Assembly (NCBI GenBank): GCA_035691285.1
Contig: DASSJI010000137.1
Span: 1 to 7,291, forward strand
DNA length: 7,291 nt
Direction of reading: 5' to 3'
From: DATFEN01 sp035691285
GTDB taxonomy: Bacteria; Acidobacteriota; Vicinamibacteria; Fen-336
The notes under the pieces are model-generated. The model searched no databases. It was not told the origin of the DNA and worked only from the letters and a program-made list of their open reading frames with translations. Position numbers and translations under genes: made by a program. Of the stretch, positions 1 to 5,276 are shown one piece after another. The stretch's first letter is position 1, and the number at the start of each line of letters is the position of its first letter.

Positions 1-32
1 CGACGCGCGGTCGCGCGCGAGGGCGCCTGCGC

Positions 33-455
33 TCACGAGGACCCGGACGGCTCGTCCTGTGGGCCCTTCGGCTGGCTCCGCCCGATGCTCGTGAACAGGC
101 TGGCCATCGAGCGCAGCGCCGCCCGGGCGATGGGCTTCACGATGTACGAGTCGCAGCCGGCTTCGCGGCCCAGGCTGAAGTCCTTCATCTCGCCGCGCCC
201 CGTGACGAAGATGATGGGCACCTTCTTGTCGACGGTCCGCAGCGCCTTGCAGACGTCGTAGCCGTTCATGTCGGGAAGGCCGACGTCGAGCATCACGAGG
301 TCGAAGGGCCCCTTGGCGTCGAACGCCTTCAGGCACTCGGTGCCGGTGGCCGCCTCGACGACCTCGTACGTCTCGGCCTTCTCGGCCTCCAGGACGGTGC
401 GCACGAAGTGGCGCGTGGGTTGGTGGTCGTCGACGACGAGGACGCGCTTGGCCAT
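33..455 (-). CDS. Single-domain response regulator (CheY-like receiver protein)
   Basis: The 140-residue product is one receiver (REC) domain with no output domain. Visible receiver landmarks are the acidic pair D9-D10 in VLVVDD, the phospho-acceptor D57 in VMLDVGLPDMNG, the switch residue T85 in IIFVTGRG, and the conserved K107-P108 in YIVKP. A short polar tail of about 20 residues (SQPKGPQDEPSGSS) follows and is probably disordered. It should accept phosphate from a partner histidine kinase, not seen here, and act in the cytoplasm by protein-protein contact. The reading frame stays open upstream to 692, but homology begins exactly at MAKRVLVVDD, and the upstream part is low-complexity sequence antisense to no known domain and overlapping the toxin gene. 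The ATG at 455 is therefore chosen. No Shine-Dalgarno sequence precedes it. The family assignment is firm; the specific pathway is unknown. Confidence 0.93.
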   Translation of the reverse strand: MAKRVLVVDDHQPTRHFVRTVLEAEKAETYEVVEAATGTECLKAFDAKGPFDLVMLDVGLPDMNGYDVCKALRTVDKKVPIIFVTGRGEMKDFSLGREAGCDSYIVKPIARAALRSMASLFTSIGRSQPKGPQDEPSGSS

Positions 456-465
456 GATCGTCTTG

Positions 466-471
466 ATTCTA
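466..471 (-). promoter_or_regulatory. Possible -10 element of the receiver gene, implying a nearly leaderless mRNA
   Basis: On the minus strand TAGAAT matches TATAAT at five of six positions and ends 10 nt before the ATG at 455. A transcript starting about 6-7 nt downstream would have a leader of only a few bases. That agrees with the absence of any purine-rich ribosome site in front of the ATG. No good -35 hexamer lies at 16-18 bp, so the call is tentative. Confidence 0.3.
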
Positions 472-518
472 GCCGAGCGCCGAGGTCGGCCTCTCCAGAG
501 GGCCCGAGTAAACTTCCG

Positions 519-532
519 ATAAGATATGTTAT
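519..532. repeat. AT-rich near-palindrome upstream of the receiver gene
   Basis: ATAAGATATGTTAT reads almost identically on both strands: six of its seven base pairs are self-complementary and only the G/G pair breaks symmetry. It lies 64-77 bp upstream of the receiver start and beyond the end of the toxin gene. An A+T-rich palindrome in DNA of about 70% G+C is a plausible regulator-binding or melting site, but no function is shown. Confidence 0.35.
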
Positions 533-600
533 GTAAGCTCGCCCTTGGCGCCTGGGAAGGCCGCCCGAAACTATCGAGGTATCCAGGCTTCTGGCGGCGT

Positions 601-1002
601 TCAGGCCGGTTGAAGCGTGGGAATCGCGCGTCGCCCGCTGCGCCTGTAGACCCCTCGGAAGGCCCCGTCGAGCGTGACGACGAAGCAGTCAATGTGTATC
701 TCGCTCATCCGGACGAGGCAGGCGTCCGCCAGGTCCATCCGGCGGGCTCCGTACTTGCGGATCAAGGCGCTGACGGCCGCGACTTCCTCGGCCAGGTGGA
801 ACGACGGCCGGATCACGCCTCGGTTGACCAGCTCGAGGACGGCCTCGGCTCCCCCGGGGGTCTCACGCAGCAGGTAGCAAGCCTCGGCGAGCACGACCTC
901 GCAGGTCAGGAGCGGAGGGCGCAGCGTCGCAAGCGTCTCGACCGCCCAGGCGTGATGGCGGTCGCGCGCCTTGAGGAAGGCGACGAGCGGACCGGTATCC
1001 AC
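601..1002 (-). CDS. vapC: PIN-domain ribonuclease toxin of a VapBC-type toxin-antitoxin pair
   Basis: The product (133 residues from the GTG at 1002) is a PIN domain of usual length. PIN toxins are Mg2+-dependent endoribonucleases using a cluster of acidic residues. Candidates here are D2 in DTGPLVAFL, E40 in VLAEACYLL, D90 and D93 in RMDLADACLVRM, and D112 in VVTLDGAF. The gene follows the ribbon-helix-helix antitoxin gene on the same strand, the standard antitoxin-toxin order. The start is uncertain. Beginning at GTG puts the catalytic Asp at residue 2, whereas relatives usually have a few residues before it. A CTG codon at 1017-1015 overlaps the antitoxin TGA, would add LTAAL, and has GAGG about 9 nt upstream, while nothing similar precedes the GTG. 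No ATG, GTG or TTG lies further upstream in frame. The toxin identity is confident; RNA target unknown. Confidence 0.9.
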   Translation of the reverse strand: MDTGPLVAFLKARDRHHAWAVETLATLRPPLLTCEVVLAEACYLLRETPGGAEAVLELVNRGVIRPSFHLAEEVAAVSALIRKYGARRMDLADACLVRMSEIHIDCFVVTLDGAFRGVYRRSGRRAIPTLQPA

Positions 1003-1013
1003 CAGCGCGGCCG

Positions 1014-1262
1014 TCAGCGGCCGAAGCCTCGAAGGTGCCTGCGGTTCGTGGACAGGTCCGAGGGGCCGCCCCGCAGGCTACCTGCGAGATCGGCGGCCAG
1101 CTCGAGGCAGCTCCGCGCGCCCTCCCGGCCGTCGAGATGTCCCTCCAGGGCCGCGCGAATCACCGCCGAGCGGCTGCTCGCACGCTTGCGCGCGGCGTCG
1201 TCGAGCCGCGCGGCCAGGCGCGCCGGCAGCTTGAGCGTGATGGTTCGAGTTCCGCGTGGCAT
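1014..1262 (-). CDS. vapB: Ribbon-helix-helix (CopG/Arc-type) antitoxin of the VapBC pair
   Basis: The 82-residue protein opens with a beta strand RTITLKLP followed by two helices (PARLAARLDDAARKRA and SSRSAVIRAALEGHL). This is the ribbon-helix-helix DNA-binding fold found in many VapB antitoxins. The C-terminal tail DLSTNRRHLRGFG resembles the toxin-wrapping tail of PIN partners. It should neutralise the downstream PIN toxin and repress its own promoter as a dimer. I choose the ATG at 1262 because GGGGTG sits 6 nt upstream; the in-frame GTG at 1271 would add only three residues and is part of that same ribosome site. The stop TGA (1016-1014) lies 11 nt before the toxin GTG and overlaps the alternative toxin CTG by two bases, suggesting translational coupling. 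Pairing is supported by both proteins' families. Confidence 0.88.
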   Translation of the reverse strand: MPRGTRTITLKLPARLAARLDDAARKRASSRSAVIRAALEGHLDGREGARSCLELAADLAGSLRGGPSDLSTNRRHLRGFGR

Positions 1263-1286
1263 CGGTATCACCCCATTGCCAGCCCG

Positions 1287-1295
1287 ATAATACCA
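1287..1295 (-). promoter_or_regulatory. Extended -10 promoter for the toxin-antitoxin operon
   Basis: On the minus strand TGGTATTAT matches the extended -10 consensus TGnTATAAT at all but one defined position. A start about 7 nt downstream (near 1280) would leave a leader of roughly 18 nt containing the GGGGTG ribosome site at 1274-1269. There is no recognisable -35 at the right distance, which extended -10 promoters tolerate. The AT-rich hexamer is conspicuous in this GC-rich context. Confidence 0.5.
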
Positions 1296-1296
1296 C

Positions 1297-1310
1297 GCCC
1301 CTCACGGGGC
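1297..1310. repeat. Inverted repeat at the aminotransferase stop, next to the antitoxin promoter
   Basis: On the minus strand GCCCC-GTGA-GGGGC forms a perfect 5-bp stem with a 4-base loop that includes the aminotransferase TGA. It abuts the extended -10 element. It could be an operator for the ribbon-helix-helix antitoxin or an RNA hairpin ending the upstream transcript. No U-run follows, so a classical intrinsic terminator is unlikely. Confidence 0.35.
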
Positions 1311-2663
1311 AGCCCGGCCCTCCCTCACGAACTCCCCGAAGCCCTCGCGATCGCGCGCCGCGGCGGCGATCCGGACCGTCGCCTCCTTCAGGTCCTCGAG
1401 CCCGGTGGCGACGGAGATCCGGAGGTAGTGCCGGCCTTCGGAGCCGATGGCGCCGAACGACCGACGGTCCATGGTCGCGACGTGATGGCGGAACAGCAGG
1501 AACATCTGGAACAGCGTCGCCGGGCTCGTGCGCTGGCGGGCCGCCGCCGGCAGCCGGCGCCAGGCGTCGACCGCGCCCAGGCTCCCGCACACGCCTGCGA
1601 TGTTCGGGAACACGTAGAAGGCGCCCTTCGGCTTCTGGCACGTGATCCCGGGGATCGCGTTCAGCGCCTCCACGACCACGTCGCGGCGCGTCTGGAAGGC
1701 GGCCACCATGCGCGCGATCTCCGGGCCGCTCTCGGGCGACTCGATCGCGACCTTGGCCCCCATCTGGTTGTAGGCCGGCAGGCAGGAGTAGACGTTGATG
1801 TTGAGGTTCTTGAAGACCGCCGCCTCGGCCGCCGTCGGGAAGACGGCCCAGCCCAACCGTCCCCCGGTCCAGGAGTACGTCTTGGAGGCGCCGGAGACGA
1901 TGACGGTCCGCTCCGCCATCCCGGGCAGCGACGCGATGGACTCGTGCCGGGCGCCGTCGAACAGGATCGCCTCGTACACCTCGTCCGAGTAGACGCGGGC
2001 CTGGGGCGCCTTGCGCAGGATGACCTTCGCGATGCCCTCGAGCTGCTCTCTCGTCGCGACGCCGCCCGTGGGGTTCGAGGGGAAGTTCAGGAACACGAGC
2101 TTGGTGCGGCGCGAGAGCAACGGCGCCAGCTCCGCGCCGCTGAAGGCGAAGCCCCGGCGCTCCTCGAGCTGCAGCGGCACCGGCCGCGCGCCCACGAAGC
2201 GCGTGAACGATTCGTAGATCGGGTACCCCGGGCTCGGGTACACGACCTCGTCGCCGGGGTTGCAGTACGCCTGCTGGCAGAAGCCGATGGGCGGCTTGCC
2301 GCCCGCGAAGACCACCACCCGGTCCGGCGCGATCTCGAGGCCTCGCCTCGCGCCCATCTCGCGCGCGATGGCCTCGCGCAGCGGCAGGATGCCCTGCGGG
2401 TCGCAGTAGTGCGTCAGGTCGTTGTCGAGCTGGCGTTTCACCTCCTCGCGGATGTGCCGCGGCAGCGGGAAGTCCGGCTCCCCCAGGTTGCACTTGATGA
2501 CGCGGTGTCCCTGGTCCTCGACCTGCTTGATGAAGGGGCCGATCTTGAACGCGTTCTCGGTCCCGAGCCGCTCGATGCGGTTCGCGAACAGCGCTTGCCT
2601 CCTGGACCGGCCGGACGCCGCCCGGCGTGAGACGGTTCCAACGCGCAGCGACGCTCTGGTCAT
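1302..2663 (-). CDS. Class I/II PLP-dependent aminotransferase (aspartate/alanine aminotransferase-like)
   Basis: The frame encodes 453 residues of a fold-type I aminotransferase, which transfers an amino group between an amino acid and a 2-oxo acid with pyridoxal phosphate in the cytosol. Visible landmarks are NLGEPDF (59-65), the Asn in FPSNPTGG (N197), D227 and Y230 in YSDEVYEAI, the Schiff-base lysine K261 in VSGASKTYSWTGGRLGW, R269 for the cofactor phosphate, and the substrate-carboxylate arginine R415 in YLRIS. Family similarity begins around FANRIERLGTENAFK, residue 26. The first 24 residues are Arg/Ser/Ala-rich and look extra. The ATG at 2663 has GAGGAGG 7 nt upstream, but a CTG at 2591 has a perfect AGGAGG 6 nt upstream and would start the protein where homology begins (429 residues). 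It is divergent from the transketolase-like gene. The amino-acid substrate cannot be read from sequence. Confidence 0.93.
   Translation of the reverse strand: MTRASLRVGTVSRRAASGRSRRQALFANRIERLGTENAFKIGPFIKQVEDQGHRVIKCNLGEPDFPLPRHIREEVKRQLDNDLTHYCDPQGILPLREAIAREMGARRGLEIAPDRVVVFAGGKPPIGFCQQAYCNPGDEVVYPSPGYPIYESFTRFVGARPVPLQLEERRGFAFSGAELAPLLSRRTKLVFLNFPSNPTGGVATREQLEGIAKVILRKAPQARVYSDEVYEAILFDGARHESIASLPGMAERTVIVSGASKTYSWTGGRLGWAVFPTAAEAAVFKNLNINVYSCLPAYNQMGAKVAIESPESGPEIARMVAAFQTRRDVVVEALNAIPGITCQKPKGAFYVFPNIAGVCGSLGAVDAWRRLPAAARQRTSPATLFQMFLLFRHHVATMDRRSFGAIGSEGRHYLRISVATGLEDLKEATVRIAAAARDREGFGEFVREGRAAP
2598..2603 (-). promoter_or_regulatory. Internal Shine-Dalgarno site for a CTG start in the aminotransferase gene
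   Basis: On the minus strand AGGAGG is followed by six bases and an in-frame CTG (2591-2589), then FANRIERLG, where the conserved family sequence begins. The same bases encode Arg-Arg if translation starts upstream at 2663. Spacing is ideal, which makes a second, shorter product plausible. Confidence 0.4.
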
Positions 2664-2694
2664 GGCTGGGCCTCCTCGCAGTCCTCGACGTCGT

Positions 2695-2715
2695 CACGCA
2701 TGACCACGATGCGTG
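2695..2715. repeat. Perfect 7+7 inverted repeat, candidate operator or upstream activator site
   Basis: CACGCAT (2695-2701) and ATGCGTG (2709-2715) are exact reverse complements separated by 7 bases. Their centres lie 14 bp apart, near 1.3 helical turns. The site is about 32 bp upstream of the aminotransferase ATG and about 142 bp upstream of the sigma-54-like -24 element. Both positions suit a dimeric regulator. Function is inferred from symmetry and position only. Confidence 0.4.
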
Positions 2716-2846
2716 CCAGGCCGGACGCACGCGCTTCAGCCGCAGTCCGGACGCGGGGCGCGCAGGCTGTGCGGGGAGAGGCCCTTCGCCTGGAAAACTC
2801 TGCCGTCCCGGACCCGAAAGGGGCCGTCCGCTCCCCCGCCGGCTTC

Positions 2847-2860
2847 GGCACGGGGTTTGC
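2847..2860 (+). promoter_or_regulatory. Sigma-54 (-24/-12) type promoter for the transketolase-like gene
   Basis: GGCACG-GGGT-TTGC matches the core of the sigma-54 consensus TGGCACG-N4-TTGCW at every base of GGCACG and TTGC, with the exact 12-bp separation between the GG and GC dinucleotides. Only the outer T (here C) and the final W (here G) deviate. The predicted start near 2872 leaves an 11-nt leader beginning at the GGAGG ribosome site, which is short but workable. Transcription would need an enhancer-binding activator, which is not encoded in this window. Confidence 0.45.
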
Positions 2861-2882
2861 GGAGTCCAGGCCGGAGGCCGAC

Positions 2883-5267
2883 ATGTCGATGTCCTTTGGA
2901 CCGAGGCGCGGAGCCTATGTCGACGTCACCACGCTGCCCGTCGCCCTGCGCGAGCCGCTCCCGCCCCGGGAGCTCGAGGCGTTCGAAGCCCTCGACCTGC
3001 TCTACCGGGCGCTCTGCGCGATCCTCTACAACTACGTCCCCATGTCAGGTCACCCCGGCGGCTCGATCTCGTCCGGACGCTTCGTCGCGTCCCTCGTCTT
3101 CGACGCCACCGACTACGACTTCTCGCGGCCGGACCGCGAGGACGCCGACGTCGTCTCGTACGCCGCCGGCCACAAGGCGATGGGCCTCTACTCGATGTGG
3201 GCGCTGCGCGACGAGATGGCGCGCCTCGGAGCTCCGGAGCTCCTGCCCGACCTGCGCCATCGGCTCCGCCTCGAGGACCTCCTGGGCTTCCGCCGCAACC
3301 CGGTCGTGGGGACCCCGCTGTTCGTGCGCGTCGGCGCGAAGCCCCTCGACGGCCACCCGACTCCGGCCACGCCCTTCGTGCGTCTCGCCACGGGCGCCTC
3401 GGGCGTCGGCCTCACCTCGTCCATCGGCCTCGCCCTGGCCGCCCGCGACTACTTCGGTGCCGATGCGCCGCGCGTCCACGTCGTCGAGGGCGAGGGCGGT
3501 CTGACGCCCGGCCGCGTCGCCGAGGGCCTGGCGGCGGCCGGCACCGCCGGCCTCGACAACCTCGTCGTGCACCTCGACTGGAACCAGGCCTCGATCGACT
3601 CGGACCGGGTGTGCCGGGACGGCGCCATCGCCGGCGACTACGTCCAGTGGAGCCCCATGGAGCTGTTCCACCTCCACGACTGGAACGTCGTGTTCGTCCC
3701 CGACGGGCTCGACTTCCAGCAGGTGGTTGCGGCCCAGCGCGCCGTGGCGCGCCTCTCCACCGGCCAGCCGACCGCGATCGTGTACCGCACGGTGAAGGGC
3801 TGGCGCTACGGCGTCGAAGGCCGGGCCTCCCACGGGGCCGGCCACAAGCTGTGCTCGGCCGGCTTCTACGAGGCCGTCGCAGACCTCGCCCAGACCGCGG
3901 GGTCGTGCCTGCCCACGTGTGAGCCCGGCACGCGGCGCTGCGAGGACCCCGCGAAGGGCAAGGCGGTCCTCGAGGAGTGCTTCTGGGAGGCTCTCTCGAT
4001 GGTGCGCGGCCGCATCGAGCAGTCGCGCGAGCTCGTGGACATCCTTTCGGCCCGGCTCGTGGCGGCGCGCGATCGCCTCGAGGGCGCCCAGCGCCATCCT
4101 CGTCCGCTGGCCGCGCGCGTCGAGGCGGTGTACGAGCTGGCGGCCCGCGAGGCGCGGAAGGTCCCCGCCGCGCTGCAGCTCGAGCCGAACACGTCCACGA
4201 CGCTGCGCGGCGAGCTGGGGCGGGCGCTCCAGTACCTGAACAAGGCCTCGGGCGGCTCGCTGCTCGTCGCGGCGGCCGACCTGCTCGGCTCGACGAGCGT
4301 GAGCACGGCGGCCGACGGCTTTCCGGCGGGCTACTGGAAGGCCGCGGGCAACCCGGACTCGCGCCTGCTCTCGATCGGCGGCATCTGCGAGGACGCGATC
4401 GCCGGCGTGCTGTCCGGCGTGTCGGCCTTCGGCCGCCACATCGGCGTGGGCTCGTCCTACGGGGCGTTCCTCGCGCCCCTCGGGCACATCGCTGCGCGTC
4501 TCCACGCCATCGGCGGCCAGGCCCGGCGCGCGATCTCCCACGATCGCTACCGTCCCATGATCCTCGTGTGCGCCCACGCCGGGCTCAAGACCGGCGAGGA
4601 CGGGCCCACCCACGCGGACCCCCAGGCGCTCCAGCTCCTGCAGTGCAACTTCCCTCCCGGCGTCGCCATCACGCTCACGCCGTGGGAGCCCCAGGAGATC
4701 TGGCCGCTGCTCGCCGCCGCCCTCCTCGAGCGGCCGGCCCTCATCGCTCCGTTCGTGACGCGCCCGGCCGAAAGGGTCCTCGACCGGCGCGCCCTGCGCC
4801 TGGCGCCGCCCGAGAACGCCGCATCCGGCCTGTACGTCCTGCGCGAGGGCCGGCGCGGGGACGGCACGATCGTCCTCCAGGAGAGCGCCGTCACCTACGC
4901 GTTCGTGCAGGACGTTCTCCCTCGGCTGGACCGCGACGGCATCGCACCGTGGGTCTACTACGTGGCGAGCGCCGAGCTGTTCGACCTGCAGCCGAACGAG
5001 GAGCGGCGCCGTCTGTACCCGGAGGAGCGCGCGCGGGAGGCGATGGGCATCACCGGCTTCACGCTGCCCACCATCGAGCGCTGGATCCGCTCCGAGCGCG
5101 GGCGGGCCGCGACGCTGCACCCGTACGCGAAGGGCCACTTCCTCGGCAGCGGACCGGGCGAGATGGTCCTGGCGGAGGCCGGGCTCGACGGCGACGGCCA
5201 GTACCGCGCGATCCGCCGTCACCTGGACGCACGCGCGCGCGGGCGCTCGGCCGCCGCCGTCCTCTGA
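2883..5267 (+). CDS. Large transketolase-like thiamine-diphosphate enzyme
   Basis: The 794-residue protein has transketolase layout: an N-terminal ThDP domain (about 40-330), a helical linker (about 355-435), a pyrimidine-binding domain (about 438-620) and a C-terminal domain (about 650-785). Landmarks include H57 in SGHPGGS, H97 in AAGHKAMGLYS, H158 in DGHPT, D232 and N234 in DWNQASID, H317 in ASHGAGH, catalytic Glu E503 in GICEDAIAGVL, and H577 in GEDGPTHADPQ. Classical transketolases move two-carbon ketol units between sugar phosphates and have about 620-680 residues, so this is over 100 longer. The usual Mg-binding GDG reads G203-E204-G205, correctly 30 residues before N234. The start at 2883 is preferred because GGAGG lies 5 nt upstream; an open frame continues back to 2700. 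It is divergent from the aminotransferase. The ThDP family is certain, the exact substrate is not. Confidence 0.92.
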   Translation: MSMSFGPRRGAYVDVTTLPVALREPLPPRELEAFEALDLLYRALCAILYNYVPMSGHPGGSISSGRFVASLVFDATDYDFSRPDREDADVVSYAAGHKAMGLYSMWALRDEMARLGAPELLPDLRHRLRLEDLLGFRRNPVVGTPLFVRVGAKPLDGHPTPATPFVRLATGASGVGLTSSIGLALAARDYFGADAPRVHVVEGEGGLTPGRVAEGLAAAGTAGLDNLVVHLDWNQASIDSDRVCRDGAIAGDYVQWSPMELFHLHDWNVVFVPDGLDFQQVVAAQRAVARLSTGQPTAIVYRTVKGWRYGVEGRASHGAGHKLCSAGFYEAVADLAQTAGSCLPTCEPGTRRCEDPAKGKAVLEECFWEALSMVRGRIEQSRELVDILSARLVAARDRLEGAQRHPRPLAARVEAVYELAAREARKVPAALQLEPNTSTTLRGELGRALQYLNKASGGSLLVAAADLLGSTSVSTAADGFPAGYWKAAGNPDSRLLSIGGICEDAIAGVLSGVSAFGRHIGVGSSYGAFLAPLGHIAARLHAIGGQARRAISHDRYRPMILVCAHAGLKTGEDGPTHADPQALQLLQCNFPPGVAITLTPWEPQEIWPLLAAALLERPALIAPFVTRPAERVLDRRALRLAPPENAASGLYVLREGRRGDGTIVLQESAVTYAFVQDVLPRLDRDGIAPWVYYVASAELFDLQPNEERRRLYPEERAREAMGITGFTLPTIERWIRSERGRAATLHPYAKGHFLGSGPGEMVLAEAGLDGDGQYRAIRRHLDARARGRSAAAVL

Positions 5268-5276
5268 GAGGTCCGG

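Larger units (their letters stand above)
456..600. other. Intergenic region between toxin gene and receiver gene
   Basis: This 145-bp gap contains no convincing gene. It includes a short AT-rich island at about 511-537 that stands out sharply from the surrounding GC-rich DNA, and a TAGAAT hexamer close to the receiver start. It most likely carries the promoter of the receiver gene. No U-tract terminator is visible after the toxin gene. Confidence 0.5.
2664..2882. other. Divergent control region between aminotransferase and transketolase-like genes
   Basis: These 219 bp separate two genes that start in opposite directions. The plus-strand frame is open from an ATG at 2700, but the first 61 codons resemble no part of a transketolase, and the ATG at 2883 has a strong ribosome site, so I treat the stretch as non-coding. 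It holds a GAGGAGG ribosome site for the minus gene (2677-2671), a perfect inverted repeat (2695-2715), a wider CCGGAC/GTCCGG repeat (2721-2726 and 2745-2750), a sigma-54-like element (2847-2860) and the plus-gene ribosome site GGAGG (2873-2877). Confidence 0.6.

Noticed and set aside
1..20. CGCGCG repeats downstream of the receiver stop as a terminator.
   Set aside because: The loop would be two bases, there is no U-tract, and alternating CG is common in such GC-rich DNA.
456..692. N-terminal extension of the receiver protein by 79 residues (frame open to 692).
   Set aside because: The extension resembles no domain, overlaps the PIN toxin gene in another frame, and receiver homology starts exactly at the ATG at 455.
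1035..2630. Long open frames on the plus strand opposite the aminotransferase and a long alternative minus frame (1078-2730).
   Set aside because: They are Arg/Ala/Gly/Pro-rich products of GC-rich DNA with no domain, antisense to or out of frame with a certain enzyme gene.
2700..2718. A minus-strand TGGCACG resembling a sigma-54 -24 box for the aminotransferase.
   Set aside because: The matching -12 position reads GTGG in place of TTGC and lacks the essential GC dinucleotide.
2700..2882. 61-residue N-terminal extension of the transketolase-like protein.
   Set aside because: Composition is low-complexity, there is no good ribosome site at 2700, and the segment carries the control elements; the ATG at 2883 has GGAGG 5 nt upstream.
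3045..5222. A 725-codon open frame on the minus strand opposite the transketolase-like gene.
   Set aside because: It is the antisense shadow of a well-conserved coding sequence, Arg/Ala/Val-rich, with no recognisable motif.
5261..5271. CCTCTGAGAGG palindrome at the transketolase stop as a bidirectional terminator.
   Set aside because: With one central base it cannot form a sensible RNA loop and no U-run flanks it on either strand.
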